Assembly (NCBI GenBank): GCA_902802815.1
Contig: CADCNQ010000025.1
Location: forward strand, 1-64,000
Reading direction: 5' to 3'
Length of the DNA: 64,000 bases
Source of the DNA: an uncultured Bacteroidales bacterium
GTDB taxonomy: Bacteria; Bacteroidota; Bacteroidia; Bacteroidales; Bacteroidaceae
Of this stretch, positions 16,549 through 25,571 are shown piece after piece. A program made the translations under genes and the position numbers. The notes below the pieces were generated by a model. That model had not been told where the DNA came from. It did no database searches and saw only the letters and a program-made list of their open reading frames with translations. Each line of letters begins with the position of its first letter. Position 1 is the stretch's first letter.

Positions 16549-18192
16549 TTACTGTTTCGGCAAACGGTAGCGTCCGCCTTCTCCTGCCGCAATGCGCCTG
16601 CGGTAGCTTTCCGGGTATCCGGGACGCTCCACAGAACGGGGCTGACCGCCCGACGTTTTGATGTAGCGACCCTCTTCATCCATTGCTTTAACAGACATGT
16701 CGTTGTATCTGGTTATCAAGCGTTGAGCAAGCGACATCCACTCGTCCATCATCTGTCCGCAGGCACGATGACTGTAGTCGTTGAGCACCTTGCTGCCATC
16801 CTCTCCGGCAGCCAGTGCCTCCCGCTCCACATCAGCCTGCAGGGAGAGCCAGTCGCGCTCCATCCGGTCGCGCTGCCGACAGAGTTCGGGAAAGAGCTGG
16901 CAGTAGCGGTAATAGACCATATTGCTCACCCAGTTCTGCAGCCAATAGGCGCTGCGGAAAGAGAATGTGAAAGCGTTACCTGCATTCTGATGGAAACACT
17001 CCGGCACCGTCTTCATGCTGCCCGGATAGACGGGCACGAGGGGTATCATATTGGCATCGTCGTTGCCGAACCACAGACAGCAACCGATATTATCCGGAAG
17101 CCAGGGCCTCATCTCCACCACATATACGCATGCCGACTGCTGCGTGGAAATCGGGCGTTCGTTGAAATACTTCACGCTGTCCGCCTCCCATTCCAGCGGC
17201 GTGGGACGATATGGCATCTCATAGGGCCCGGCACCAAGTCCGGAAGTAATGTCCAACGGAGTGCCTTCGTAGTGGTCGCGCATCATATCCTTTACGTCCT
17301 GACATGTGAGTTTCGTGCGGGGGAGCACCCACAGCGGCATACTCTCGGCACCGGTGTCTCCCATAGCGTAAGGCAGATAGCGCGTCATATCGTCGGCCGC
17401 CCACTTATTAAAGAAACTCCACACGCGCGCCTCGCAATAACGCAATGCGCCAAAATCGGCCGGAGCATACGCAGCCTGAAAAGAGAAGTCCTCGTCCCGC
17501 TTTCCCGTATAGTAACCCTTCTTGCGGGCAAAAGATATCACGTCCTTGGAATAGAGGCAGTTGTCGGGGTCGTTGAGCGGAAATGTCCTGATACGACTGT
17601 GGTTGGCATGCGCCGTGATACAGTCGTCGGGCACTCTGCGGGCCACCCACACGGCACCCTTCTCATCCTTACCCTTGCCTATCATCTCCATAATCCACAC
17701 TTCGCGCGGGTCGGCAATGGTGAACGTCTCCCCCTCACTCTCGTAGCCGTAGTGCTCCACAAGCGATGTCATTGTGCTGATGGCCTCGCGGGCCGTGCGC
17801 GAACGCTGCAGTGCTATCTGCATCAGACTGCCGTAGTCAAGAATGCCGTCCTTGCCGTTCCACAGTTCCTCACGCCCCTCGAATGTCGTCTCAAAGATGG
17901 TGAGCTGGAATTCGTTGGAGAGCCCCACCACCTGATATGTTTCACGCGCCTCGGGGATTTCGCCGAGATAGTTACCGGTGTCGTAGTGATATATCGGACG
18001 CATCTCACCTTTCTTGTGCTCTCCGCGCGGGAAGAAGAAGAGATAGCCGTATGAACCGTAGTTATCAGCGCTGTAGGACACTATTGTACTGCCGTTGGCC
18101 GATGCCCCCTTTCCCACAATGAGGTTGGTGCAACCCATCGCCGGCACCCACATCAGCAGGGCAAAGATAAATACTGAAAGCCTGACCTTCAT
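16549..18192 (-). CDS. C69 family dipeptidase (exported)
   Basis: Family C69 (U34) enzymes are N-terminal nucleophile hydrolases that cleave dipeptides. The 547-residue product has a signal-like N-terminus ending at GCTNLIVG, placing Cys21 as the predicted mature N-terminal nucleophile. This is followed by GSTIVSYSADNYGSYG and later IADPREVWIMEMIGKG and PDDCITAHANHSRI, all typical of the family. Length fits. The enzyme would act in the periplasm on peptides. It lies 30 bp after a barrel gene, downstream of cotH and nadC. Confidence 0.92.
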   Translation of the reverse strand: MKVRLSVFIFALLMWVPAMGCTNLIVGKGASANGSTIVSYSADNYGSYGYLFFFPRGEHKKGEMRPIYHYDTGNYLGEIPEARETYQVVGLSNEFQLTIFETTFEGREELWNGKDGILDYGSLMQIALQRSRTAREAISTMTSLVEHYGYESEGETFTIADPREVWIMEMIGKGKDEKGAVWVARRVPDDCITAHANHSRIRTFPLNDPDNCLYSKDVISFARKKGYYTGKRDEDFSFQAAYAPADFGALRYCEARVWSFFNKWAADDMTRYLPYAMGDTGAESMPLWVLPRTKLTCQDVKDMMRDHYEGTPLDITSGLGAGPYEMPYRPTPLEWEADSVKYFNERPISTQQSACVYVVEMRPWLPDNIGCCLWFGNDDANMIPLVPVYPGSMKTVPECFHQNAGNAFTFSFRSAYWLQNWVSNMVYYRYCQLFPELCRQRDRMERDWLSLQADVEREALAAGEDGSKVLNDYSHRACGQMMDEWMSLAQRLITRYNDMSVKAMDEEGRYIKTSGGQPRSVERPGYPESYRRRIAAGEGGRYRLPKQ

Positions 18193-18222
18193 CTCTAATC
18201 TCTAAACTCTAAACTTTAAACT

Positions 18223-18813
18223 TTATTTCTTCTTGAGATTGACAACGACACCCAGACCGAAGTTGCCGATGATGTCGCATCTGAAAGCGTTGTCTCTGAC
18301 AGTTCTGTTGTTTACTTTCACCCAGGAATGGTCGTAGCCGAGATCTCCCAGATATCCGGTCAGCGACACTCTTGGACTGATATCAAAGAGGATGCCGACA
18401 TTCGCACGTATCCCTATCGTGTGGAGATTGCTCTCCGAATAACGCTGCAGAAGGACATACGAGGGACCTGCATCGGCATAGAAGCGGAAACGGCCAAGAG
18501 GCTTGAAAATATAGCGTGCAAAGGGTTTGATACTTACCTCATTGCCGCTGCCGGTCAGCGTCTGGTTCATGACTGTTATGTCCGCATGCTTCAAGTAGGA
18601 GTAACCCACCTTCATGGCAACAGCCCAATGACTGTTGATGACATAGCCCACCTCAGGTGATATGTTGAAGACAAGCCGGTTGTCCATCTTGTAGTTGTCC
18701 AGCGTCGTACTGTTGGTATGAATGCTCATGGAGCCTCCCAGCCACACTTGGGCCTGACACATAAGGGGCATTGCAGACAGAAGTAATACGGACATCAAAA
18801 GTTTCTTGTTCAT
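18223..18813 (-). CDS. Outer-membrane beta-barrel protein
   Basis: The 196-residue protein has a signal peptide ending MCQAQ, then amphipathic beta strands such as VGYVINSHWAVAMKVGYSYL, FKPLGRFRFYADAGPSYV and VSLTGYLGDLGYD. It ends IIGNFGLGVVVNLKKK; the final Lys run after the last strand is unusual, since most barrels end in an aromatic. It overlaps the cotH stop codon by four bases (ATGA), so the lipoprotein and barrel are probably co-translated. Confidence 0.83.
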   Translation of the reverse strand: MNKKLLMSVLLLSAMPLMCQAQVWLGGSMSIHTNSTTLDNYKMDNRLVFNISPEVGYVINSHWAVAMKVGYSYLKHADITVMNQTLTGSGNEVSIKPFARYIFKPLGRFRFYADAGPSYVLLQRYSESNLHTIGIRANVGILFDISPRVSLTGYLGDLGYDHSWVKVNNRTVRDNAFRCDIIGNFGLGVVVNLKKK

Positions 18814-20105
18814 GGCAAAGGCGGGGTTATCTGGTTATTGATGATATAGTCGAGCCACACGTATTTCTTGTCGAAGGATGATTTCAGCCGTGCTACGGCA
18901 TCATTAAAACTGATATATGTGTCACCGTTCGTAGGAACTACGATAGGCCACAGCGCGCTGTTGATTTTATCAGATTCCTGCAGCATTTCAGACAGGTTGT
19001 CAATATATCTGTCCACCTGCTCCCGCAGTCCTCTCTCTTTGAGCTGCAGCCAGTGCTGCTGCACCAGCAGACGGAATTCGCGGTCTTCGAACAGGCGGGG
19101 GTAATAGAGACTTGTTATTGCCGTATACTGATTCTCCACCGCGGGCATGAATGTCTCGCAGTCGAAGTCCCACACCGGCCCGGCCTTCAGTAGGGCCACG
19201 CCCTCTTCCGTGTCTGCGTCCTTGTACATGTAGCAACTCTTGGGATGGCGCGGCTCGCGGTTCATTGCCAGTTCGTACACAAGCCACCAGTCGACAAAGC
19301 TGCCCAAATCCATGAGTTTTGCAAAATCGCGCTTATAGAAACGGACGTCATCGTAGAGTGCATCTTCCAGGTTTGCCACATAGTCGCACACATAGTCGTA
19401 TGCGGCATCGTTCACCTCGTCCGGATCTTTCAGCATCCATGGTAACTGCTCCCGCGGCGAACGCAGTTGGAAGGCCTCGTCGAAATACTCATCCAGTTCA
19501 AATATAAAGCCCCCGGTGACACCCGGTCCTTCGACAGCCGTATTATCCAGATCCTTTATATCCACGCGGTTCCTGTCCACCTTTATCTGCTCGCACAGAA
19601 AGTAGTTTCCCCTGTGAATGCCGTTGACAAACAGTTCCACATACCGCCCTCGCGGAGTGTACTCCAGGGACGGCATCATTGACGATATCTTGAAGGCCAC
19701 GGCATTGCGCATCATCGTCCTGTCCAGCCAGTTGGAAATCAGGCACCAGCGTTTGTGTCGCGGCATACCCAGCACTTCGTTTTTCTTGCTCAGTTTCAAG
19801 GCATACGACTTCTTCGGGAACGACCACGACATGTTGCCCCTTCCCTTCATCTCTATTGTCCCCTGATAGTTTATGCTCCCGTCGGCATTGTAGATTGTCA
19901 TCTGCACGCCGTCGAGCCATTCGCTCCTGCTTTGTATTTCCTGTACGCCAGGTAACCTGATGTCCACTTTCGGCAAACCGGTGTTCACCTTGTCAATGGG
20001 CAGGAACACAGGGGGGGCCCAGCCGTTGTCATCGCAACTGACCACAGCGAGCAATATCCCCGCTGCCATCAGTGTCACCACGAGTATGAGAAGCCGCCGC
20101 CTCAA
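18810..20105 (-). CDS. CotH-family lipoprotein
   Basis: CotH-family proteins are atypical protein kinases first known from Bacillus spore coats; Bacteroidetes members are exported and their substrates are unknown. The start is a TTG at 20105, three bases after the nadC stop. It gives an Arg-rich N-terminus and a lipobox (LAVVSCDD, Cys24), whereas later starts would lose the positive charge. Family motifs include EMKGRGNMSWSFPKKSYALKL and LISNWLDRTMMRNAVAFKI, with GGFIFELDEYFDE and a WDFDCETF block further on. It is a predicted outer-membrane lipoprotein of 431 residues. Confidence 0.88.
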   Translation of the reverse strand: MRRRLLILVVTLMAAGILLAVVSCDDNGWAPPVFLPIDKVNTGLPKVDIRLPGVQEIQSRSEWLDGVQMTIYNADGSINYQGTIEMKGRGNMSWSFPKKSYALKLSKKNEVLGMPRHKRWCLISNWLDRTMMRNAVAFKISSMMPSLEYTPRGRYVELFVNGIHRGNYFLCEQIKVDRNRVDIKDLDNTAVEGPGVTGGFIFELDEYFDEAFQLRSPREQLPWMLKDPDEVNDAAYDYVCDYVANLEDALYDDVRFYKRDFAKLMDLGSFVDWWLVYELAMNREPRHPKSCYMYKDADTEEGVALLKAGPVWDFDCETFMPAVENQYTAITSLYYPRLFEDREFRLLVQQHWLQLKERGLREQVDRYIDNLSEMLQESDKINSALWPIVVPTNGDTYISFNDAVARLKSSFDKKYVWLDYIINNQITPPLP

Positions 20106-20108
20106 TTT

Positions 20109-20987
20109 TCAACTTTCAATTTTCAGTTTCGACGACCCCGCAGCCTTGAACGACATGTCAAGCCCCTTCACCGAATGGGTCAGCGCGCCGAAGGATATGA
20201 AATCCACACCGGCTTTGGCGTAGGGAATCATGGTGTCGAAAGTGATGCCTCCGCTCGATTCCGTCTCAGCTCTGCCGGCCACTATCCTGACGGCCTTGGC
20301 GGTGTCCTCGGGCGTGAAGTTGTCGAACATGATGCGGTCGCAACCCTCTGCCAGCGCCTCGTCCAGTTCCTTGAAATTACGCACCTCGCACTCTATCTTG
20401 AGATTCTTGCCCTTGGCCTTGCAATAAGCCTTGGCGCGGGATATGGCGTTGTGCACGCCGCCGCAGAAGTCGATGTGATTGTCCTTGAGGAGTATCATGT
20501 CGAAGAGTCCGATGCGATGGTTCATACCGCCGCCTATCTTCACGGCCTCCTTCTCCAGCATACGCATTCCGGGAGTGGTCTTGCGCGTGTCCAGCACATG
20601 GGTCTTCGTACCGGCATCTATTAGCGCCTGCTGGTATTTGTGCGTCATCGTGGCTATGCCCGACATCCGCTGCAGGATATTCAGCATCAGACGCTCCGTC
20701 TGCAGGAGGCTCTGCTCCCTGCCCTTCACCGACATCACGATATCGCCGGGCTTCACGGCATCACCGTCATGGATATACACCTCCACCTCAAGAGAAGGGT
20801 CAAAGCGATGGAACACCTGCTTGGCTATCTCCACACCGGCAAATATACCTTCCTCCTTTATAAGGAGTTTCGACTCTCCCATCGCATCCTCGGGGATGCA
20901 GCAGAGCGTGGTGTGATCACCATCGCCAATGTCCTCACTGAAGGCCAAATCTATCAGCCTGTCATTCAATTCTTCTACTGAAAGCAT
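20109..20987 (-). CDS. nadC: Nicotinate-nucleotide pyrophosphorylase (carboxylating)
   Basis: NadC converts quinolinate and phosphoribosyl pyrophosphate to nicotinate mononucleotide in NAD synthesis. The 292-residue product has the family landmarks EDIGDGDHTT, MSGIATMT, LDTRKTTPGMR and GGGMNHRIGLFDMILLKDNH, all substrate-binding segments, and a C-terminal VDFISFGALTHSVKGLD. It is the first gene of a cluster that continues with exported proteins, an odd pairing probably due to promoter sharing. nadA and nadB are not in the window. Confidence 0.96.
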   Translation of the reverse strand: MLSVEELNDRLIDLAFSEDIGDGDHTTLCCIPEDAMGESKLLIKEEGIFAGVEIAKQVFHRFDPSLEVEVYIHDGDAVKPGDIVMSVKGREQSLLQTERLMLNILQRMSGIATMTHKYQQALIDAGTKTHVLDTRKTTPGMRMLEKEAVKIGGGMNHRIGLFDMILLKDNHIDFCGGVHNAISRAKAYCKAKGKNLKIECEVRNFKELDEALAEGCDRIMFDNFTPEDTAKAVRIVAGRAETESSGGITFDTMIPYAKAGVDFISFGALTHSVKGLDMSFKAAGSSKLKIES

Positions 20988-21010
20988 ATCATTTTTAATT
21001 TATCTGCACA

Positions 21011-21018
21011 CAAAAATA
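21011..21018 (-). promoter_or_regulatory. Possible -7 element of nadC
   Basis: CAAAAATA on the plus strand reads TATTTTTG on the minus strand, fitting TAnnTTTG 24 bases before the nadC start. No convincing -33 element was seen. It lies back to back with the GH31 promoter. Confidence 0.4.
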
Positions 21019-21028
21019 CAACTTTTTT

Positions 21029-21058
21029 TTTGTATCTCCATATTTTTTCTTACCTTTG
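21029..21058 (+). promoter_or_regulatory. Promoter of the GH31 gene
   Basis: TACCTTTG (21051-21058) is a perfect -7 element, with TTTG ending at 21032 eighteen bases upstream. The ATG at 21093 follows 35 bases later. An upstream in-frame start at 21030 would overlap this promoter, which supports the later start. Confidence 0.75.
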
Positions 21059-21092
21059 CACACGAAAAACGTCAAAACAAAAAGAAAAACCC

Positions 21093-23420
21093 ATGAAAAA
21101 GACCATTTCCCTATTCATCGCTCTTTTTGCCGCTATAACTCTCCCGGCGGAGAACGTGAGCGTCGAGTTCATCACCCCCCGCATCGTACACATCGTGAAG
21201 GGCAAGCCCACAAAGAGCCTCGTGGTGACAGCTCGGAAGCAGGACGTTCCCCTCGTGAAAAAGGCCGGCAGCATCTCCAGCAGCGAACTCACCGTGCGTA
21301 TCGACGCTAAGACCGGGTGTGTCACATTCCTCACAGGCAAGGGCAAGGTGCTCCTGCGCGAGAAGAGTCACGATATCAGCAAAGTACAGCAGGTGTTCAC
21401 CCTCGATAAGGGCGAAGCCGTTTACGGCCTGGGCACCTTCCAGAACGGCAAGATGAACCGCCGCGGCGAGCACAAACGTATGGAGCAGTCCAATCTCGAG
21501 GACTTCCAGAGCGTGCTGCAGAGCATCAAGGGTTGGGGCATCTACTGGGAGAACTACTCTCCCACCGTGTTCGACGACAGCGAAAGCGGTATGTCGTTCA
21601 CCTCTGAGACCGGCGAAGGCATCGACTACTATTTCATGTGGGGCGGCAGCGCCGATGGCGTGATAGCCGAGATGCGCACCCTCACGGGCGACGTGCCCAT
21701 GTTCCCCCTGTGGACCTACGGTTTCTGGCAGTCGAAGGAGCGCTACAAGAGCAGCCGCGAACTGCTCGGCATCGTTGACAAGTACCGCTCGCTCCAGGTG
21801 CCTCTCGACGGCATCATTCAGGACTGGCAGTACTGGGGCTCCAACTATCTGTGGAATGCTATGGACTTCCTCACGGAAGACTTCCCCGACGGCCGCCGCA
21901 TGATTGACGAGGTGCACCGCAAGAACGCACATTTCATGATAAGCATCTGGGCCAGTTTCGGCCCCATGACGCAGCAGTTCCGCGAACTCAGCGCCAAGGG
22001 TCTGCTGCTCCCCATCGAGACGTGGCCCCAGAGCGGCCTCACCTTCTGGCCTCCGCGCATGGAATATCCTTCGGGTGTGAAGGTTTACGATGCCTTCAGC
22101 GCCGATGCCCGCGACATCTACTGGAAGTATCTCAAGCGCCTCTACACATACGGCACGGATGCCTGGTGGATGGACTCCACCGACCCCGACTTCTTCAATC
22201 CCCGCGAGTCGGACTACGACCACCCCGTGACAGGCGGCACGTGGCGCTCCCTGCGCAACGCTTTCCCTCTGGCTACGGTGCGCGGTGTCTATGAGGCGCA
22301 GCGCAAGGAGGCCGGCAACCGCAAGCGCGTCTTCATCATGACCCGTTCCAGCTTTGCCGGTCAGCAGCACTACGGTTCCAACATGTGGAGCGGCGATGTA
22401 GCCTCTTCATGGGACATGCTGCGCAAGCAGGTGCCTGCGGGCCTCAGTTTCTCGCTCACGGGCAATCCCAATTTCAACACCGACATAGGCGGCTTCTTCT
22501 GCGGCTCCTACAACACGATGGGCGGCGGCAGCGCTCCCCGCAATCCGCAGTATCAGGAACTCTTCGTGCGCTGGATGCAGTACGGTCTCTTCTGCCCCGT
22601 CTTCCGCAGTCACGGTGCCGACGCTCCACGCGAGATATGGCAGTTCGGCAAGAAGGGCGAACCCGTCTACGATGCCATCGAGAAACAGATACGCCTGCGC
22701 TACACGCTCATCCCCTATCTGTACAGCACCGCCTGGCAGGTGACCAGCAACAATGAGAGCTACCTGCGTCCTCTCTTCAGCGACTTCCGTAACGATGCCG
22801 CCGTATGGGATATGACGGACGAATTCATGTTCGGCCGCAGCATCCTCGCCGCTCCCGTCCTGGAAGCCCAGTACACCAAGGAGCAGATTATCCGCGAGGA
22901 CGCCATGACGGGATGGGACAAGAAGGAGGTGAAGTCCGGAGAACCGCAGGGCGATGTCGACTGGAGCGCCGCGAAGAGTGCGAAGAAATATCTGCCCAAG
23001 GGCTGTGAGTGGTACGACTTCTGGACGGGCACCCGCTACAAGGGCGGCCAATGGCTCACGCTCACCACGCAGCTGGACCGCGTCCCCATGTTCGTGCGCG
23101 CCGGCAGCATCATACCTTTCGCTCCCGAGATGCAGTATGTGGGTGAGAAAGACTGGTCGCAGCTCGAACTGCGTGTCTATCCCGGCGCCGATGCATCGTT
23201 CACTCTCTACGAGGACGAGGGCGACGGTTACAACTACGAGAAGGGCATCTGCTCCACCATCCCTATGCAATGGAAGGAGACGTCGCGCACACTCACCATC
23301 GGCGAGCGCAAGGGTGAATATCCCGGCATGATTCACGAGCGCAAGTTCACCGTCATCCTCCCCGACGGCACGTCCCGCGAAGTCAGCTACAGCGGCCAGT
23401 CCGTCAGCTGCAAGATGTAG
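21093..23420 (+). CDS. GH31 family alpha-glycosidase (alpha-glucosidase or alpha-xylosidase), exported
   Basis: The 775-residue product starts MKKTISLF with a signal peptide ending near PAEN. GH31 enzymes are retaining alpha-glycosidases. Landmarks are GLGTFQNGKMNRRG near the N-terminal beta domain, PLDGIIQDWQYW, the nucleophile block WWMDSTDPDF with Asp361, the acid/base block MWSGDVASSW with Asp435, and WMQYGLFCPVFRSHG. The nucleophile context resembles Bacteroidetes alpha-xylosidases more than classic alpha-glucosidases, but substrate cannot be fixed from sequence. Codon use is strongly biased to C-ending codons compared with neighbours, suggesting high expression. No SusC/SusD genes are adjacent. 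Confidence 0.92.
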   Translation: MKKTISLFIALFAAITLPAENVSVEFITPRIVHIVKGKPTKSLVVTARKQDVPLVKKAGSISSSELTVRIDAKTGCVTFLTGKGKVLLREKSHDISKVQQVFTLDKGEAVYGLGTFQNGKMNRRGEHKRMEQSNLEDFQSVLQSIKGWGIYWENYSPTVFDDSESGMSFTSETGEGIDYYFMWGGSADGVIAEMRTLTGDVPMFPLWTYGFWQSKERYKSSRELLGIVDKYRSLQVPLDGIIQDWQYWGSNYLWNAMDFLTEDFPDGRRMIDEVHRKNAHFMISIWASFGPMTQQFRELSAKGLLLPIETWPQSGLTFWPPRMEYPSGVKVYDAFSADARDIYWKYLKRLYTYGTDAWWMDSTDPDFFNPRESDYDHPVTGGTWRSLRNAFPLATVRGVYEAQRKEAGNRKRVFIMTRSSFAGQQHYGSNMWSGDVASSWDMLRKQVPAGLSFSLTGNPNFNTDIGGFFCGSYNTMGGGSAPRNPQYQELFVRWMQYGLFCPVFRSHGADAPREIWQFGKKGEPVYDAIEKQIRLRYTLIPYLYSTAWQVTSNNESYLRPLFSDFRNDAAVWDMTDEFMFGRSILAAPVLEAQYTKEQIIREDAMTGWDKKEVKSGEPQGDVDWSAAKSAKKYLPKGCEWYDFWTGTRYKGGQWLTLTTQLDRVPMFVRAGSIIPFAPEMQYVGEKDWSQLELRVYPGADASFTLYEDEGDGYNYEKGICSTIPMQWKETSRTLTIGERKGEYPGMIHERKFTVILPDGTSREVSYSGQSVSCKM

Positions 23421-23431
23421 GGCACAAAATT

Positions 23432-23773
23432 ATCGTGTCACATTTGTCACATTTGTCACGAAAAAAATTTTTTACATGCGCAAGCACACATATAGGTGCA
23501 TTTTTCGTGCGATGAAGCATTCGCGAGACATTTTAAAGTTTTCTTTCTTCAAGAATATCAGCGAATTATAAGAAATTTAGATATTTTATTTTTCCGCTGT
23601 CGTACCTTTGCTGAGTCAAGGCAGATATAAGGCAGCATCCAGGGTTCGTCTACAAATCCCTTAATGAAGCGAAAAATCTGGGTGAAAGAAAACTGACAGA
23701 ACTCTACGCATTCGCTAAACCAAGCGGACGGCATTTCTTTGTTTCGTGACATTCGTGACAAATGTGACACGAT
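23432..23773. repeat. 342-bp intergenic element with 32-bp terminal inverted repeats
   Basis: The left arm (23432-23463) begins ATCGTGTCACATTTGTCAC and the right arm (23742-23773) is its inverted copy, matching at 29 of 32 positions. The arms contain internal repeats of TGTCAC. Between them is a TACCTTTG promoter-like octamer (23603-23610) and a small ORF on each strand, neither convincing. The element fills the gap between the convergent GH31 and clcA genes. It may be a non-autonomous mobile element or a large bidirectional terminator. Confidence 0.55.
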
Positions 23774-23786
23774 TTTTTTTGCGGCA

Positions 23787-25571
23787 CTAATCCTCGGAAC
23801 TGTCGGCGAGCATCTGACGATAGACGCTCAGGAGAGCCGACTTGCGGATGGTGCCCTTGAAAATACCCTCGTTGTCCACCACTGGAAGTATCCACACACG
23901 TGTACGGTCGAAAACACGGGCCACTGTGTCCATACTGTCGTTGATGTTGAGGCGTGTGGGAGCTTTTGTCATCAACTGGCTGACACGGAACTCATTGAAC
24001 AGCTCGGGACGGAACACCAGATGGCGTATATCGTTGAGATACACCTCACCGAGAAGACGGCCGCTGGGACTCACCACGGGGAACACGTCGTTGGTGGAAT
24101 TGGCCACCTGGCGCGCCACAGTGCCGAGAGTGTCATCGGGACGGAGCACCTCGTCGTAGTGCTGGATGACGCTGTCCATCGACATGAGAGTGAGGATGGC
24201 CTTGTCGGTGTTGTGCGTGACGAGCTGACCGCGACGGGCCAGATGCATGGCATAGACGCTGTGGGGCTCGAAACTCTTGATGGTGATATAGGCACCCACG
24301 GCAACAATCATCAGAGGCATGAAGAGCTGGTAGCCGCCGGTGAGTTCGGCAATGAGGAAGATACCCGTGAGAGGCGCATGCATCACACCGCTCATCATGC
24401 CGCACATGCCCAGCATAGCAAAATTGCGCACGGGAATATAGATGCCCAGGACATTGTAGTGGTTCCACACCAGCGCAAAGACAAAACCCGCGATGCAACC
24501 CAGGAAGAGCGAGGGCGCGAAGATACCGCCGCAACCGCCGCCGCCGTTAGTAGCCGTAGTGGCGAAAACCTTGGTCAGGATGACAAGAATGAGGAAAAGG
24601 ACGAGAATGTGCCCCTGTCCGTAGAAAAGCGAACCGTCGAGGGCGTGCTGCCAGTCGGTCATACTGTCGCCGTTGAGAAGCAGTTCGATGAGACTGTAGC
24701 CCTCACCGTAGAGCACGGGAAAGAGGAAGATGAGCACACTGAGCACGGAGCCTCCGAGAAGGAAACGGCGCGTGGGATTGGCAAGGCGCTGGAAGATGCC
24801 TTCGAGCCAGTTCATGGTGCGTGCAAAGTAGAGCGCAAGGAGTCCGCAGGAGATGCCGAGAAGAATGTAGGCAGGTATACGCGACATACTAAAGTCTTCC
24901 TCGAGGTGAAAGTGGAAAATCGTCTGAGTATCAGTAAAGATAAATACAACAGCCGCAGACGTCACACAGCTCACAAGGAGCGGCAGGAGGGAACCCATGG
25001 AGAGGTCTATCATGAGCACTTCGAGGACAAAGACGAGGCCTGCAATGGGAGCCTTGAAGATGCCGGCAACAGCACCCGCAGCACCGCATCCCACGAGCAC
25101 CATCATCTGCTTGTCGGTAAGACGGAAGAGGCGTCCGAGATTGGAACCCAGGGCACTACCCGTGAGCACAATGGGAGCCTCCGCACCCACACTGCCTCCG
25201 AAACCGATGGTGATGGCAGAAGCCACGATGGACGTCCAGCAGTTGTGACGGCGTATGAAACCGCGACGGCGGGCGATGGCATAGAGTATCTTGGTGATGC
25301 CGTGACCGATGTCGTCGCGCACCACGAAGCGCACGAAGAGACCGGTGAGCAATATGCCGATGACGGGATAGACGAGGTTGAGCCAGTTGGCATGCGTAAT
25401 CTTATATCCCTGAGTGATGAACACCTCTATCTCCTCGATGATAGCCTTCAGCAGCATTCCGGCCAGCGCAGAACCGATGCCCACCAGGAATGCCAGGAAG
25501 AGCATGAAACGGCGGTGGCGGCGATTGCTGCGGCACCAGCGGAGGATATGATAGAGCAGCCATCGTGTCAT
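23787..25571 (-). CDS. clcA: ClC-family chloride channel/transporter with CBS domains
   Basis: The 594-residue product has about ten to twelve membrane helices with the ClC selectivity-filter motifs GSVGAEAPIVLTGSALGS and GGGGCGGIFAPSLFLG. The latter corresponds to the GxFxP filter segment. The C-terminal part (from about 440) holds a CBS pair, with STNDVFPVVSPSGRLLGEV and RVWILPVVDNEGIFKGTI as the two characteristic cores. The first filter motif has GAEAP where many family members have GxEGP with Glu; the Glu is present here. It overlaps tsaC by four bases and is last in the lysE-DUF4924-prfC-tsaC-clcA operon. Confidence 0.93.
   Translation of the reverse strand: MTRWLLYHILRWCRSNRRHRRFMLFLAFLVGIGSALAGMLLKAIIEEIEVFITQGYKITHANWLNLVYPVIGILLTGLFVRFVVRDDIGHGITKILYAIARRRGFIRRHNCWTSIVASAITIGFGGSVGAEAPIVLTGSALGSNLGRLFRLTDKQMMVLVGCGAAGAVAGIFKAPIAGLVFVLEVLMIDLSMGSLLPLLVSCVTSAAVVFIFTDTQTIFHFHLEEDFSMSRIPAYILLGISCGLLALYFARTMNWLEGIFQRLANPTRRFLLGGSVLSVLIFLFPVLYGEGYSLIELLLNGDSMTDWQHALDGSLFYGQGHILVLFLILVILTKVFATTATNGGGGCGGIFAPSLFLGCIAGFVFALVWNHYNVLGIYIPVRNFAMLGMCGMMSGVMHAPLTGIFLIAELTGGYQLFMPLMIVAVGAYITIKSFEPHSVYAMHLARRGQLVTHNTDKAILTLMSMDSVIQHYDEVLRPDDTLGTVARQVANSTNDVFPVVSPSGRLLGEVYLNDIRHLVFRPELFNEFRVSQLMTKAPTRLNINDSMDTVARVFDRTRVWILPVVDNEGIFKGTIRKSALLSVYRQMLADSSED

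Noticed and set aside
21111..22370. 419-codon minus-strand ORF inside the GH31 gene
   Set aside because: It results from the strong C-ending codon bias of GH31, which removes stops on the opposite strand.
23558..23770. 70-residue ORF on the minus strand inside the inverted-repeat element
   Set aside because: It runs through the element's arm and has no promoter or ribosome site; it is likely chance within repeat DNA.
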